Shown: positions 1-11,749, counted from the stretch's first letter. The stretch: 64,000 nucleotides of DNA from Roseovarius atlanticus (GCF_001441615.1 NZ_LAXJ01000016.1:124001-188000), one strand, 5' to 3'. Notes: generated by a model from the sequence alone, not told the origin. A program made the numbers and translations.

Positions 1-350
1 CCGCGCCCCCCGCCATCGCGGCCGGCAAGGCCAGCGTCCAGTGCGGCCAGGGCAGCGCCAGGCACACCAGCGCCACGCCAAGCCCGCCCAGCATCGCCTG
101 TCCCTCGGCCCCGATATTGAACATCCCCGCATGGCTCGCCACGGCAAAGGCCAGCCCGGTGAACATGAACGTCGTCGCGTAATAAAGCGTATAGCCCCAG
201 CCATAAGTCGACCCGAACGCGCCCACGACCATGATCCTGACCGCCTCGACCGGGCTTTCCCCGATCGCCAGGATCACCAGCGCCGACAGCAGTGCGGCCA
301 GCAAAAGCGACACCAGCGGCACCAGCACCGCGTCGGCCCAGCCCGGCAGC

Positions 351-358
<8 letters not shown>
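1..358 (-). CDS. BMP-type ABC transporter permease (partial, runs off left edge)
   Basis: This is the N-terminal part of an inner-membrane permease of the YufP/BmpC class that works with BMP-family binding proteins (nucleosides or related small molecules). Translating the minus strand from ATG at 358 gives a hydrophobic segment rich in Leu/Ala/Val at residues 12-33, a second hydrophobic stretch, and the motif FNIGAEGQ, which is characteristic of these permeases. The start overlaps the stop of the ATPase gene by 8 bp (ATGGATAG), so the two are probably translationally coupled. The C-terminus and the expected second permease lie outside the window. Family assignment is firm; substrate is not known from sequence. 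Confidence 0.88.
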
Positions 359-1969
<1,611 letters not shown>

Positions 1970-1973
<4 letters not shown>

Positions 1974-2320
1974 GTGCCCGTCCCCTTGAAGCCCACGATC
2001 CGGCTTAGCCGCTCGCCCGCGTCCGTCTCGATCACGAATTGCCCGGTCTGCATGTGCCCGCCGGCCATGATGAACTCGACCGTGGCAAGGATCACGCCGT
2101 CGCGGTCCTCCATACAGGCGATCTGCGCAATCGCGCCGGGGGCCATTTGCGAAAACTGTCCGACGTAATCCATCACCGCCGCCGTGCCGACCACCGGCGC
2201 CTCCAGCCTCGGGTCGGCATAGCGCACGCCCGACGCCAGCACGTCATTCAGCACGGCCATCCGCGCCTCTGCGTCACCGTCGCCCCAGGCGTTGAAAAAC
2301 CGTCTGACACTGTCACTCAT
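1970..2320 (-). CDS. NTF2-like / SnoaL-type small protein
   Basis: A 116-residue protein with the pattern of the NTF2-like (SnoaL) alpha+beta fold: an N-terminal helix (VRRFFNAWGDGDAEARM), the motif YADPRLEAPVVG, and C-terminal strands ending in GFKGTGT. I chose ATG at 2320 rather than an upstream start because GGAGG lies 8 nt before it. Members bind or isomerise small hydrophobic molecules or act as dimer partners; no specific activity can be read here. It lies between the BMP binding protein and the ATPase and overlaps the ATPase start by 4 bp, so it is co-expressed with the importer and may act on the imported compound. That role is inference. Confidence 0.75.
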
Positions 2321-2370
2321 GGCAGCCTCCGGCCAGCGCCGGGCCACCGTCGCGGCCCGGCCTGACATGA

Positions 2371-3360
2371 TCAGGACGCCGGACAGCTGTTGTCGGACAT
2401 GTAGTCATGCACCACCAGCTCGCCATTCGCGATCTGCTCGGCGGCGGCGTCCACGGCCTCTTTCATCTCAGGCGTGACCAGCGCCTCGTTGTGCTCATCC
2501 ATCGCATAGGCCACCCCGTCATTTGCGAGGCCCATCACGTTCACGCCGGTCTCGACGTCCGCGCCCGCCGACATCGCGTCATAGACGGCGTTGTCCACCC
2601 GCTTGACCATCGAGGTCAGAACGCTGCCTGGATGCAGGTAGTTCTGGTTGCTGTCCACGCCGATCCCCAGCACGTCCTCGTCGGCGGCGGTCTGCAACAC
2701 GCCCGTCCCGGTGCCGCCCGCCGCGTGATATATCACGTCCGCGCCCTGGCTGATCTGCGCCTTGGTCAGCTCGGACCCCTTGACCGGGTCGTTCCAGGCG
2801 TCGGGCGTGGTGCCGGTCATGTTCTGGATCACGGTGGCCTCCGCATTGGCGGCCTTTACCCCCTGCACGTAACCGCAGGCGAACTTGCGGATCAGCGGAA
2901 TGTCCATGCCGCCGATGAACCCGACCGTGCCCGACTCGCTGGCCATCGCCGCCATCATCCCCACCAGATAGCTGCCCTCGTGCTCGTTGAACACGACCGA
3001 GCGCACGTTGGGCTCTTCCACCACCATGTCGATGATCACGAACTTGGTGTCGGGATAGTCCGGCGCCACCTCGCCCAGGGTCTCGCCGAAGGCAAAGCCG
3101 ACCATCACCACCGGGTTGTTTCCGGCCTCGGCAAAGCGGCGCATGAACTGCTCGCGCTGCGCTTCGGATTCCAGCTCGACCTCGTTGTAGCTGCCGCCGG
3201 TTTCTTCGGCCCAGCGCGACGCGCCATTATGGGCGCTTTCGTTGAACGACTTGTCGAACTTGCCGCCAAGATCATAGATCAGCGCCGGATCGGCCAGCGC
3301 GCCAGCGGCGGACAGCGCCAGCGTGGCGGCCGCGCTCATAAGGGTCTTCATCAGTGTCAT
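2371..3360 (-). CDS. BMP-family ABC transporter substrate-binding protein
   Basis: Periplasmic binding protein that delivers a nucleoside-like ligand to the adjacent importer. ATG at 3360 is preferred because GGGAGAG precedes it and it starts a clear signal peptide of about 23 residues ending in GALA before DPALIYD. The mature part has hallmark BMP features: DLGGKFDKSFNESA near the N-terminus, FAFGETL, FIGGMDIPLIRKFACGYVQG, and GTGTGVLQTA. The ORF extends further upstream, but those residues do not resemble a secreted protein. It is the first gene of the BMP operon, with its promoter presumably in the roughly 200 bp up to 3559. Confidence 0.92.
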   Translation of the reverse strand: MTLMKTLMSAAATLALSAAGALADPALIYDLGGKFDKSFNESAHNGASRWAEETGGSYNEVELESEAQREQFMRRFAEAGNNPVVMVGFAFGETLGEVAPDYPDTKFVIIDMVVEEPNVRSVVFNEHEGSYLVGMMAAMASESGTVGFIGGMDIPLIRKFACGYVQGVKAANAEATVIQNMTGTTPDAWNDPVKGSELTKAQISQGADVIYHAAGGTGTGVLQTAADEDVLGIGVDSNQNYLHPGSVLTSMVKRVDNAVYDAMSAGADVETGVNVMGLANDGVAYAMDEHNEALVTPEMKEAVDAAAEQIANGELVVHDYMSDNSCPAS

Positions 3361-3530
3361 GCGTCTCTCCCTAAGGTGCCGGGACCGGTACATGATCGAC
3401 CGTATGGGTTGAATCACGCCGCCCCCTTTTTGATTTCGGCAAGTAGGCCGCAACTGGCCCCGTGGGTCAAGGTGGTGCGCAGCCTGCCGCAGGGTAAGCG
3501 CGATATCGTAAGCTCGCCCCGCAGGCCCCT

Positions 3531-3554
3531 GCGTAGGGTGGGTAAAACCCACGC
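3531..3554. repeat. Intergenic hairpin repeat, copy 1
   Basis: A 24-bp element with an inverted repeat GTGGGT-aaa-ACCCAC that recurs almost identically at 21495-21519. It lies just past the stop of the yejF homologue (3560). It could stop transcription or stabilise mRNA ends, but there is no T-run on either strand directly after it. Confidence 0.6.
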
Positions 3555-3559
3555 GCCCC

Positions 3560-5149
3560 CTAAACCGTCAAATCCAACGCCGCCTGCAACAACGTCTTGG
3601 CGTACTCGGTCTTTGGCGCGTTGAAGATGTCCTCGGACGCCCCGTATTCCACGATATCGCCCTGCTTCATCACCACCACCTTGTGGCTCATCGCCCGCAC
3701 CACGGCCAGGTCATGACTGATAAAGAGATACGTCAGCCCGTGTTTCACCTGCAACCGGCGCAACAGGTCCACGATCTGCACCTGCACCGTCATGTCCAGC
3801 GCACTCGTCGGCTCGTCCAGCACCACCAGCTTGGGCCGCAGGATCATCGCCCGCGCGATGGCGATCCGCTGGCGCTGCCCGCCGGAAAACTCGTGCGGAT
3901 AGCGGTCCATCGTCTCTGGGTTCAGCTCGACCTCGCGCATCACCTCGGCCACCAGTTCTCGCACCGGCCGTCCGTCCGGGTTGCCATGCACGCCCAGCCC
4001 CTCGGCGATGATCTGCTCGCAGGTCATCCGCGGGCTCAGGCTGCCCACCGGGTCCTGGAACACGATCTGGATATCCGAGCGTTTGCGGCGCAGCTGCCGC
4101 GTGGACCACGCGCGCATGTCCTCGCCCTCGAACCGCATCTCGCCCTCGGATTCGATCAGCCGCATCAGCGCCAGCGCCAGCGTGGTCTTGCCCGACCCGC
4201 TTTCGCCCACGATCCCCAGCGTCTCGCCCCGGCGCACCTCGATATCGGCCTCGTTCACGGCCTTCACATGGCCCACCGTGCGCTTCAACAGCCCCTTCTG
4301 GATCGGGAACCAGATGCGCAGCCCATGCGTCTCGACCAGCGTCTCGGCGCCCTCCGGCACCGGATCGGGCACACCCGACGGCGCGGCGCCCAGCAGCTTT
4401 TTCGTGTAGTCATGCTGCGGATTGTCGAAGATCTCGGATGTCGGGCCGGTCTCCACGATCTCGCCGTCCTTCATCACGCAGACCCGGTCGGCGATCCGCC
4501 GCACCACGCCCAGATCATGCGTGATGAAAAGCAGCCCCATGTTCTCTTCCCGCTTCAACTCCGCCAACAGTTCAAGGATCTGTGCCTGGATGGTCACGTC
4601 CAGCGCCGTGGTGGGCTCGTCCGCGATCAGAACATCGGGCTTGTTCGACAGCGCCATGGCGATCATCACCCGCTGCCGCTGGCCGCCGGACAACTGGTGC
4701 GGATAGGCGCCCAGCCGGCTTTCGGGGTCGCGGATACCGACGCGGTTCAGCAGTTCCAAAATGCGCTCCCGCACCGCCGCGCCGCGCAACCCCTGGTGCA
4801 GCTCGATCGACTCGGTCAGCTGCTTTTCCAGCGTGTGCAGCGGGTTTAGGCTGGTCATCGGCTCCTGGAAGATGAAGCTGATGTCGTTGCCCCGCACCTT
4901 GCGCAGCAACTTGTCGTTCGCCCCGATCATCTGCTGCCCGTCATAGGTGACGCTGCCCTCGACAATCGCGCTGTCCCCCAACAGCGACACGGTGCTCAGC
5001 GCCGTCACCGACTTGCCCGAGCCACTCTCGCCCACCAGCGCCACGGTCTCGCCCCGGTCCACGCTGAACGACACGCCATGCACCGCCTGCGTCACCGCCC
5101 CGTCCTGGCGGAACCCCACCTTCAGGTCTTTGACTTCAAGCAGGCTCAT
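3560..5149 (-). CDS. yejF: Peptide ABC transporter ATP-binding protein YejF
   Basis: ATPase for the Yej peptide importer, 529 residues with two fused Opp/Dpp-type NBDs. Both have intact Walker A motifs (GESGSGKS, twice), LSGGQRQR or FSGGQRQR signatures and Walker B DEPTTALD / DEPTSALD, so both sites look active. The linker after each NBD has the typical oligopeptide-transporter C-terminal segment. The start overlaps yejE by 4 bp (ATGA). Order and orientation match a standard yejABEF operon transcribed leftwards. The family imports short peptides, including some peptide antibiotics such as microcin C in enterobacteria; the native substrate here is unknown. Confidence 0.95.
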   Translation of the reverse strand: MSLLEVKDLKVGFRQDGAVTQAVHGVSFSVDRGETVALVGESGSGKSVTALSTVSLLGDSAIVEGSVTYDGQQMIGANDKLLRKVRGNDISFIFQEPMTSLNPLHTLEKQLTESIELHQGLRGAAVRERILELLNRVGIRDPESRLGAYPHQLSGGQRQRVMIAMALSNKPDVLIADEPTTALDVTIQAQILELLAELKREENMGLLFITHDLGVVRRIADRVCVMKDGEIVETGPTSEIFDNPQHDYTKKLLGAAPSGVPDPVPEGAETLVETHGLRIWFPIQKGLLKRTVGHVKAVNEADIEVRRGETLGIVGESGSGKTTLALALMRLIESEGEMRFEGEDMRAWSTRQLRRKRSDIQIVFQDPVGSLSPRMTCEQIIAEGLGVHGNPDGRPVRELVAEVMREVELNPETMDRYPHEFSGGQRQRIAIARAMILRPKLVVLDEPTSALDMTVQVQIVDLLRRLQVKHGLTYLFISHDLAVVRAMSHKVVVMKQGDIVEYGASEDIFNAPKTEYAKTLLQAALDLTV

Positions 5150-6255
5150 TGAAAGGTCTTCCGTGGGTCGAACGCATCACGCACGCCTTCAAAGATGAAG
5201 ACCAGCAGCGACAGCATGATCGCGAAGGTGAAGAACGCGGTAAAGGCCAGCCACGGCGCCTGCAAGTTCTGCTTGGCCTGCAATGTCAGCTCGCCCAGCG
5301 ACGGCGCCCCCGACGGCAGGCCATAGCCCAGGAAATCCAGCGTCGCCAGCAGGCTGATCGTACCAGTGATGATGAACGGCAAAAAGGTCAGCGTCGCGAC
5401 CATCGCGTTGGGCAGCATGTGGCGGAACATGATCTTCATGTTGCCCACGCCCAGCGCCTTGGCCGCGCGCACATACTCGAAATTGCGCGCGCGCAGGAAT
5501 TCGGCGCGCACCACGCCCACCAGTGCCATCCACCCGAAGGCCACCATGATCCCGACCAACAGCCAGAATCCCCTCGGCAATATCGAGAACAGGATGATGA
5601 TTACGTATAGCTGCGGCGTCGACGCCCAGATCTCGATGAACCTTTGAAAAAACAGGTCGATCCGCCCGCCGAAATACCCCTGCACGGCACCGGCAACGAC
5701 CCCGATGACCGACGAAAAGAACGTCACCACCAGCGTGAACATCACCGCCAGCCGGAAGCCGTAGATGACAATCGCCAGCACGTCCCGCTTGGTCCCGTCG
5801 GTTCCCAGGATGTTCTGCTCGTTCGGCGGCAGCGGCGCGGCCCCCGGCCGGTCCACCGGCGTGTCATGGCTGTAGGGAATGATCGGCCAGATGGTCCAGC
5901 CCTTCTCGATCGTCTCGCCCATCACCTCGCCGTCCTGGGCGTTCTCGATGATCCCCTCGGGATCGTCGAAACAATCGACTAGCCCCCCCGACACGATCAG
6001 GCACTCCACCTCCGGATCGGCATAGACCGCCTCGGTCCGGAAATCCCCGCCGAACTCGGTCTCGGGATAGAACTTGAAGATCGGCATGTAATAGGCGTCG
6101 CGATACTTCACCAACAAAGGCTTGTCATTCGCCACGAACTCGGCCGGCAGGGTGATCACGCACAAAAGCGCAAAGATGATCAGCGACCAGAACGCCCGCC
6201 TGTTGCGCTTGAAATTGCGCCAGCGCCGCTGGTTCAGGGGGTTGAGCTTGATCAT
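5146..6255 (-). CDS. yejE: Peptide ABC transporter permease YejE
   Basis: Inner-membrane permease, 369 residues. An N-terminal membrane segment (about residues 22-40) follows a basic cytoplasmic start, then a long periplasmic region, then the binding-protein-dependent transport domain with further membrane spans. The segment ARNFEYVRAAKALGVG matches the conserved cytoplasmic EAA loop that contacts the ATPase. The long periplasmic insertion between the first and second spans (about residues 45-165) is typical of YejE. It is one nucleotide from yejB and overlaps yejF by 4 bp. AGAGG lies upstream of ATG at 6255. Confidence 0.94.
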   Translation of the reverse strand: MIKLNPLNQRRWRNFKRNRRAFWSLIIFALLCVITLPAEFVANDKPLLVKYRDAYYMPIFKFYPETEFGGDFRTEAVYADPEVECLIVSGGLVDCFDDPEGIIENAQDGEVMGETIEKGWTIWPIIPYSHDTPVDRPGAAPLPPNEQNILGTDGTKRDVLAIVIYGFRLAVMFTLVVTFFSSVIGVVAGAVQGYFGGRIDLFFQRFIEIWASTPQLYVIIILFSILPRGFWLLVGIMVAFGWMALVGVVRAEFLRARNFEYVRAAKALGVGNMKIMFRHMLPNAMVATLTFLPFIITGTISLLATLDFLGYGLPSGAPSLGELTLQAKQNLQAPWLAFTAFFTFAIMLSLLVFIFEGVRDAFDPRKTFQ

Positions 6256-6256
6256 C

Positions 6257-7342
6257 TCAGCCCGACCTCTTCTCGAAGTCGATGCGCGGGTCGATCAGCA
6301 CATAGGTCAGGTCCCCGATCAGCGCCACGATCAGCCCGATCAGCGTGGTGAGGTAAAGCGTGGCGAACATCACCGGGTAATCCCGCCCGATCGCCGCCTC
6401 AAAGAACAGCCGGCCCAGCCCATCCAGCGAAAAGATCGTCTCGATCAACAGGCTGCCGGTGAAAAAGACGCTCACGAAGACCCCCGGAAAGCCCGCGATC
6501 ACGATCAGCATCCCGTTGCGGAAGACATGCCCGTACAGAACCTTGCGCTCGGTCAGGCCCTTGGCCCGCGCGGTCATCACGTATTGCTTCTTGATCTCGT
6601 CGAGGAACGAATTTTTGGTCAGGATCGTCAGCGTGGCGAACCCGCCGATGCTCAGCGCGGTGACCGGCAGCACGATATGCCACAGGTAATCCAGCACCTT
6701 GCCGATAACGGTCATGTCCTCCCACCCGTCCGAGGTCAGGCCCCGCAGCGGAAAGATCTGCCAGTAACTGCCCCCCGCGAACAACACCAGCAGCATGATC
6801 CCAAAGAGGAAAGCCGGAATCGCATAGGCCGCAATGATGATCCCGCTCGTCCAGGTGTCGAAACTGCTGCCGTCCTTCACCGCCTTGCGGATGCCCAAGG
6901 GGATCGACACCAAGTAGGACAGAAGCATCGTCCAGATGCCCAGCGTGATACTGACCGGCATCTTTTCCAGCACCAGGTCCATCACGTCGATCTTGCGGAA
7001 ATAGCTCTCTCCGAAATCGAAGGTCGCGTAATTCCCCAGCATGGTCAGGAACCGCTCCAGCGGCGGCTTGTCCAGCCCGAACTGCGCCTCGAGCTCGGCA
7101 ATGAACTCCGGCGGCAGACCCTGCGAGCCGATATAGCCGCTGTCGCCCTCGTTGCCGGTCACCGCGCCATCCTGTTCACCGCCCGCAAAACCGCCGAACA
7201 CGTCGCCTTGGCCCTGGATGTCGGCAATCGCCTGCTCCACCGGGCCGCCGGGCAGGAACTGCACCAGCGCAAAGTTGATGATCATGATTCCGATCAGGGT
7301 CGGAATGATCAGCAACAGCCGTCTTACGATATAGGCGCCCAC
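6257..7342 (-). CDS. yejB: Peptide ABC transporter permease YejB
   Basis: Inner-membrane permease partner of YejE, 361 residues, starting with GTG at 7342. It has the typical beginning [19 protein letters not shown] and the conserved [14 protein letters not shown], then about six membrane spans and the EAA loop [20 protein letters not shown]. The insert around residues 45-65 is Gly/Asp rich and probably periplasmic. No alternative ATG upstream was found that preserves this N-terminus. A 63-bp gap separates it from yejA, long enough for a partial processing or attenuation site often seen between binding protein and permease genes, but I see no clear hairpin. Confidence 0.94.
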   Translation of the reverse strand: MGAYIVRRLLLIIPTLIGIMIINFALVQFLPGGPVEQAIADIQGQGDVFGGFAGGEQDGAVTGNEGDSGYIGSQGLPPEFIAELEAQFGLDKPPLERFLTMLGNYATFDFGESYFRKIDVMDLVLEKMPVSITLGIWTMLLSYLVSIPLGIRKAVKDGSSFDTWTSGIIIAAYAIPAFLFGIMLLVLFAGGSYWQIFPLRGLTSDGWEDMTVIGKVLDYLWHIVLPVTALSIGGFATLTILTKNSFLDEIKKQYVMTARAKGLTERKVLYGHVFRNGMLIVIAGFPGVFVSVFFTGSLLIETIFSLDGLGRLFFEAAIGRDYPVMFATLYLTTLIGLIVALIGDLTYVLIDPRIDFEKRSG

Positions 7343-7405
7343 CCGTGGCCCCCTATGCCCGCGCGGCGCGCGTCAGCGCCCCGTCTTCCAGAACCTGCCA
7401 GATCG

Positions 7406-9352
7406 TCAAAGCGCGCCCGCCTCTCTCAGCTTTTGGGCCTTCTCGGCGTCGTACCACCAGAAGTCCAGCGTTCCCAGCAGGTAGGGCGGGATTTCCTCGG
7501 GCCGGCCATACTGATCCCAATAGGCGACCCAGTGATCGGGCGCATAGCCATCGGGGATCAGGACGAACTCGTGCCGCAACGCCCGGTCAAGCGCGCGTAT
7601 CGTCATGTCCTCTTCTTCCTGGCTTTCGGTCATCAGCGATTCCTCGATGATCCGGTCCACCATCGGGCTGCGCAATCCCGCAGGGTTGAACAGATCGTCG
7701 GCCGCCTCGCTTCCGAACCGCTGGGCCAGGCCGGTGCCCGTCCCCATCAGGGCCGGATAGCCGTCGAACACCAGGTCATAGTCATGATCGCGCTCGCGCT
7801 TGGTGAACTGCGCGCTGTCCACGGCCTCGACCCGCGCATCGAGGCCCAGGTCCTGTAGGTTCGAGATGAAATTTTCGGCCACGGCCTTTTCCGTGGGCTG
7901 CCCCGACGCGTTCAGCAGGAAATCGAGCCGCAGCACCTGGCCGTCCTCGCCCCGCATCCTGCCGTCGTCGCCCACCGTGTATCCGGCTTCCTGCATCAGC
8001 CGCAGCGCCTGCCGCTTGTTCTTGCGCGAGGTCAGCCGCGCGGGATCGCTCGTATGCGGCACCCACGGCTCGGTCGTCTTGACCTCCTCGGGCACCACGT
8101 CACCCAGCGAATTGAGGAATTCCAGCTCGTCGCCCTCGGGCACGCCGGTGGCTTCCAGCGGTGTGCCGGTGGAATAGGACCGCTGCTGCTCGTAGAACCC
8201 GGCGAACAACGACTCGTTGGTCCACTCGAAATTGAACATCAGCGCGATGGCCTGCCGCACCCGCTTGTCCTTCAGCACGTCGCGGCGGGTGTTGAACACG
8301 ATGCCCGTCATCTGCGGCGGCGATCCATCCGGGATCGCCTCCAGCTTCACCCAGCCCTTGTTGGCGGCGGGAAAGTCATAGGCGCTCGCCCACTGCTTGG
8401 GGTCGGCCTCGGTGCGATAGGTCACCTCGCCTGCCTTGAACGCCTCGAAAGCGGCGGTGGCATCTGCGAAATACTCCAGCCGGATCGTATCGAAATTGTG
8501 CCGGCCCTTGTTGATCGGCAAATCCCAGCCCCAGTAATCGGGGTTGCGCTTGATCACCACGCGGCGGTTCGGCACCACCTCTTCGATCACGTAAGGGCCC
8601 GAGCCCGGCGAGATCTCCAGCCGCGGCTCGTCCAGCCGCGCGCCGGTCTCCTCGTACCACGCCTTCGACCAGATCGGCACCGTGCCCACCTGGTCGATCA
8701 GGCTGCGGCGCGAAATGCCTTCGGCGAAATAGAACTTCACCGTGTGCTCGTCCAGCACCTCGACCTTCGGAATGCGCTTGCGCACCGCCTCGGCATAGCT
8801 TTTCAGCCCTTGGTCCAACAGCAGGTTGTGCGAAAACGCCACATCCTCGGCGGTGACCGGCGTGCCGTCGGAAAACGTCGCTTCGGGCCGCATGTGAAAG
8901 ATCACCCAGGACTTGTCCTCGGGGTATTCGACCGTGTGCGCCACCAGACCGTACAGCCCGTTCATGTCGTCGCCCGGCAGGCTGCCCGACCCGGCCAGAA
9001 CCTGGCCCAGCAGGCTCTCGTACCCGATCGTCGACAGGGCCGAGGCGCGTCCGTTGCGCGTATAGGGATTCATGGAATCGAAACTGCCCGCCAGCGCGAT
9101 GGAAATCTCGCCGCCTTTCGGCGCATCGGGGTTCACATAGCTGAAATGCTCGTAATCCTCGGGGTATTTCAGCTCTCCGAAATACGAATATCCGTGGCTC
9201 TTGATAATGGTCTCGTCCGCGGCCTCGTCCTGCGCCAGCGCGGTGGTCGCGGCCAGCGCCGCGATGCACAGCCCGGTCAGCGCGGCGGTCAGGAAACGGG
9301 TGCGGGAAACGGCGATGGCCGGGGTCGTGGCCCGGCTGTGGCGTCGGGTCAT
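7406..9352 (-). CDS. yejA: Peptide ABC transporter substrate-binding protein YejA (family 5)
   Basis: Periplasmic oligopeptide-binding protein, 648 residues including a signal peptide of about 40 residues (cleavage after TTALA). Family 5 marks include GEISIALAGSFDSMNPYTRNG early in the mature protein, FHMRPEATFSDGTPVTAEDV and GSGPYVIEEVVPNRRVVIKRNPDYWG, written here as separate blocks of the SBP_bac_5 domain. The extended N-terminal region SHGYSYFGELKYP is typical of YejA. AGGAGAG precedes the ATG at 9352. It is the first gene of yejABEF; the promoter should lie in 9353-9562. Confidence 0.93.
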   Translation of the reverse strand: MTRRHSRATTPAIAVSRTRFLTAALTGLCIAALAATTALAQDEAADETIIKSHGYSYFGELKYPEDYEHFSYVNPDAPKGGEISIALAGSFDSMNPYTRNGRASALSTIGYESLLGQVLAGSGSLPGDDMNGLYGLVAHTVEYPEDKSWVIFHMRPEATFSDGTPVTAEDVAFSHNLLLDQGLKSYAEAVRKRIPKVEVLDEHTVKFYFAEGISRRSLIDQVGTVPIWSKAWYEETGARLDEPRLEISPGSGPYVIEEVVPNRRVVIKRNPDYWGWDLPINKGRHNFDTIRLEYFADATAAFEAFKAGEVTYRTEADPKQWASAYDFPAANKGWVKLEAIPDGSPPQMTGIVFNTRRDVLKDKRVRQAIALMFNFEWTNESLFAGFYEQQRSYSTGTPLEATGVPEGDELEFLNSLGDVVPEEVKTTEPWVPHTSDPARLTSRKNKRQALRLMQEAGYTVGDDGRMRGEDGQVLRLDFLLNASGQPTEKAVAENFISNLQDLGLDARVEAVDSAQFTKRERDHDYDLVFDGYPALMGTGTGLAQRFGSEAADDLFNPAGLRSPMVDRIIEESLMTESQEEEDMTIRALDRALRHEFVLIPDGYAPDHWVAYWDQYGRPEEIPPYLLGTLDFWWYDAEKAQKLREAGAL

Positions 9353-9562
9353 TGGTCTCTCCTCTTGACCTGCCTGATGTGGGGTCAGTGTCGTTGCAAG
9401 GCAAGCTAAAGGAGGTTTGAAAGGGGTTTCAAGCGCCGAAAGCGGAATTCCCGCTCAAACTTTCCGTGTGGCGACGTCTTGCCGCCTCTCTGGCTGGCAT
9501 CGCGCACGAAAAAGCCGCCGCTCCGGCCTGGAGCGACAGCTTTCCATGTCTCGGCGCCCGGC

Positions 9563-10774
9563 TCAGCCGCCGGTGGACTCCAGGTACTTGACCAGCGCCG
9601 CGCGCTCTTCTTCGTCACGCACGCCGCGATAGGCCATCTTGTTTCCCGGTGCATAGCCCTTGGGGTCTTCCAGCCACGCGTTCAGCTCGTCGGGCGTCCA
9701 TTGCCCGCCCAGACCGGCCAGCGCGTCGGAATAGTTGAACCCTTCGACCGAAGCCTGGTCACGGCCCACCACACCCACAAGGTGCGGACCGACGCCATTC
9801 GCTTCTTCCTCGGCCTTGTGGCAGGCGGCACATTTGCGGAACGCGCGTTCCCCGTCGCCCACATCCGCAGCAGCCACCAGCTCGGCAAAGGCCGAGCCTT
9901 CGCCACCCGAGCTTTCTTCGGACGCCTGTTCTTCCGAGCCACTCTCGTCAGAGCCTTCCTCGGACGCTTCCTCGGTTGCTTCTTCAGAGCCTTCTTCAGA
10001 GCCTTCTTCAGCCGACGCTTCCTCGGTAGCTTCTTCGTCCGAGCCTTCCTCGGCAGCGGCTTCTTCCGTGCCTTCCTCTTCCGAGCCTTCCTCGGCAGAT
10101 GCTTCCTCGGTCGCTTCCTCTTCCGAACCTTCCTCGGCAGAAGCCTCTTCCGTGGCTTCTTCTTCCGAACCCTCTTCGGTCGATCCCTCCTCGGCGCCCT
10201 CTTCGGCCGATGCGGTCTCTTCCGCGCCTTCCTCGGCGGCCACTTCCGTCATGTCGCCATCGGTCTGATCAAGAAAGGCAATTACGTTGGCGCGGTCTTC
10301 CGGCTTGGACAGACCGTTATAGCTCATCGACGTCCCCGGCGCATAGCCCGACGGGTTCTCCAGGAATGCATACAGATTCTCGGGTGTCCACACGTCTGCG
10401 GCTTCGCTCAGCGCACCAGAATAACTGAACCCATCGACAGAACCCACATCACGCCCGACCACGCCATAAAGATGCGGGCCGACGCCGTTCGCACCGTCTT
10501 CCGCCTGGTGGCAAGCCTTGCACTTGCCGAACACGCGCTCACCAGCGCCCACGTCAGCTTCGGAGTAAAGCGAGGCCAGCGTCACCGCTTCCTCTTCTTC
10601 CTCACCGCCGCCTTCGCCTTCGTCCACTTCGATGACATAGGCCGCCTCGTGCTCGCCGCCGTGGCCTCCGCCGACGTGATAGATCTCTTCCGCAGCCCAC
10701 TTGCCAAGAAGAAAGACCAGGAACGTGCCGCAAAGGCCGCCCATGATCTTTGTGAAGGTCATTGTGTCAAACAT
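9563..10774 (-). CDS. Membrane-anchored di-haem cytochrome c with acidic repeat linker
   Basis: Electron carrier of the class I cytochrome c family, 403 residues. An uncleaved anchor at residues 8-25 is followed by haem domain 1 (CKACH at 85-89, probable axial Met150 in GTSMSYNG), then a linker at about 178-292 made almost wholly of Glu, Ser, Ala, Gly and Thr in degenerate EEGSEEEATEEASA repeats, then haem domain 2 (CAACH at 315-319, Met about 380 in GNKMAYRG). The two domains are clearly duplicates. Rhodobacter cytochrome cy is a single-haem anchored relative that links the bc1 complex to cbb3 oxidase. The tether length suggests a reach function, but this is inference. Confidence 0.9.
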   Translation of the reverse strand: MFDTMTFTKIMGGLCGTFLVFLLGKWAAEEIYHVGGGHGGEHEAAYVIEVDEGEGGGEEEEEAVTLASLYSEADVGAGERVFGKCKACHQAEDGANGVGPHLYGVVGRDVGSVDGFSYSGALSEAADVWTPENLYAFLENPSGYAPGTSMSYNGLSKPEDRANVIAFLDQTDGDMTEVAAEEGAEETASAEEGAEEGSTEEGSEEEATEEASAEEGSEEEATEEASAEEGSEEEGTEEAAAEEGSDEEATEEASAEEGSEEGSEEATEEASEEGSDESGSEEQASEESSGGEGSAFAELVAAADVGDGERAFRKCAACHKAEEEANGVGPHLVGVVGRDQASVEGFNYSDALAGLGGQWTPDELNAWLEDPKGYAPGNKMAYRGVRDEEERAALVKYLESTGG

Positions 10775-10915
10775 AGCCCGCTTCCATCTGAATCTCTCGC
10801 GCGGTATCTATCCGCTTCCCCTCGGGCGGTGCAAGGTGTAGTTTCCGCGACCAAACGCCCGCCTTTCGTTAAAACTGGCGGGAAACAGTTAAAAAACAGG
10901 CGAAGACCCACTCAC

Positions 10916-11749
10916 ATGACCAAACGCATCGCCTTCCAGGGAGAGCCCGGCGCCTATTCCCACCAGGCTTGCCGCGACACCTATCCCGACATGGATACCC
11001 TGCCCTGCCGCACCTTCGAAGACGCGATCGAGGCCGTCCGCTCGGGCGAGGCCGACCTTGCCATGCTGCCCGTGGAAAACTCCACATTCGGTCGGGTGGC
11101 CGACATCCACCACCTGTTGCCGGACTCGGGCCTGCACATCATCGCCGAGGCTTTCGTGCGCGTGAACATCAATCTTCTGGCCCTGCCCGGCGTGCCGCTG
11201 ACGCAGATCAAACGCGCCAAAAGTCATACGATGCTTTTGGGCCAGTGCCGCGCATTCCTGGCCCAACACGACATCCAGCGCGTCACCGGCGCCGACACCG
11301 CCGGCTCGGCCCGCGAGGTGGCCCAGGCCGGCGATCCCGAAATGGCAGCACTCGCCTCGGAACTCGCCGGCGAGATCTACGGCCTCGACGTGCTCGCCCG
11401 CGAGATCGAGGACGAGGGCAACAACTCCACGCGCTTCCTCGTCATGTCGCGCGAGCCGGATCATTCCTATCGAGGCGAAGACGGCATGATGACAACCTTC
11501 GTCTTCCAGGTCCGCAACATTCCAGCGGCCCTTTACAAGGCGATGGGCGGCTTCGCCACCAACGGCGTGAACATGACCAAGCTGGAAAGCTACATGGTCG
11601 GCGGCTCCTTCACCGCGACGCAGTTCTACGCCGATATCGAAGGCCACCCCGAAGACCCCGGCGTCAAGCTGGCGCTGGAAGAACTGGATTATTTCACCTC
11701 CGACGTCACCCTTCTGGGCGTCTATCCCGCAGATCCGCGCCGCCACTAG
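10916..11749 (+). CDS. pheA: Prephenate dehydratase with ACT domain
   Basis: Converts prephenate to phenylpyruvate in phenylalanine synthesis; cytoplasmic. ATG at 10916 gives 277 residues, the normal length for a monofunctional enzyme. The catalytic domain starts RIAFQGEPGAYSHQA, has LPVENSTFG, and carries the conserved Thr-Arg-Phe in NNSTRFLVM. The C-terminal ACT domain (about residues 195-270) begins TTFVFQVRNIPAALYKAMGG and has KLESYMVGG in place of the usual ESRP phenylalanine-binding motif, as seen in many alphaproteobacteria. It is divergent from the cytochrome gene; both promoters share 10775-10915. The ORF is open further upstream, but that part is the antisense of the cytochrome. Confidence 0.95.
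   Translation: MTKRIAFQGEPGAYSHQACRDTYPDMDTLPCRTFEDAIEAVRSGEADLAMLPVENSTFGRVADIHHLLPDSGLHIIAEAFVRVNINLLALPGVPLTQIKRAKSHTMLLGQCRAFLAQHDIQRVTGADTAGSAREVAQAGDPEMAALASELAGEIYGLDVLAREIEDEGNNSTRFLVMSREPDHSYRGEDGMMTTFVFQVRNIPAALYKAMGGFATNGVNMTKLESYMVGGSFTATQFYADIEGHPEDPGVKLALEELDYFTSDVTLLGVYPADPRRH

Noticed and set aside
2320..2368. Longer start for the NTF2-like gene
   Set aside because: The extra 16 residues are Arg/Ala rich with no RBS, while ATG 2320 has GGAGG at proper spacing.
6122..7858. 578-codon plus-strand ORF opposite yejB and the end of yejA
   Set aside because: Shadow frame of conserved transporter genes.
9479..10915. Extension of the pheA frame through the cytochrome region
   Set aside because: That part is the complement of the acidic linker and haem domains; the real pheA start at 10916 gives the normal protein length.
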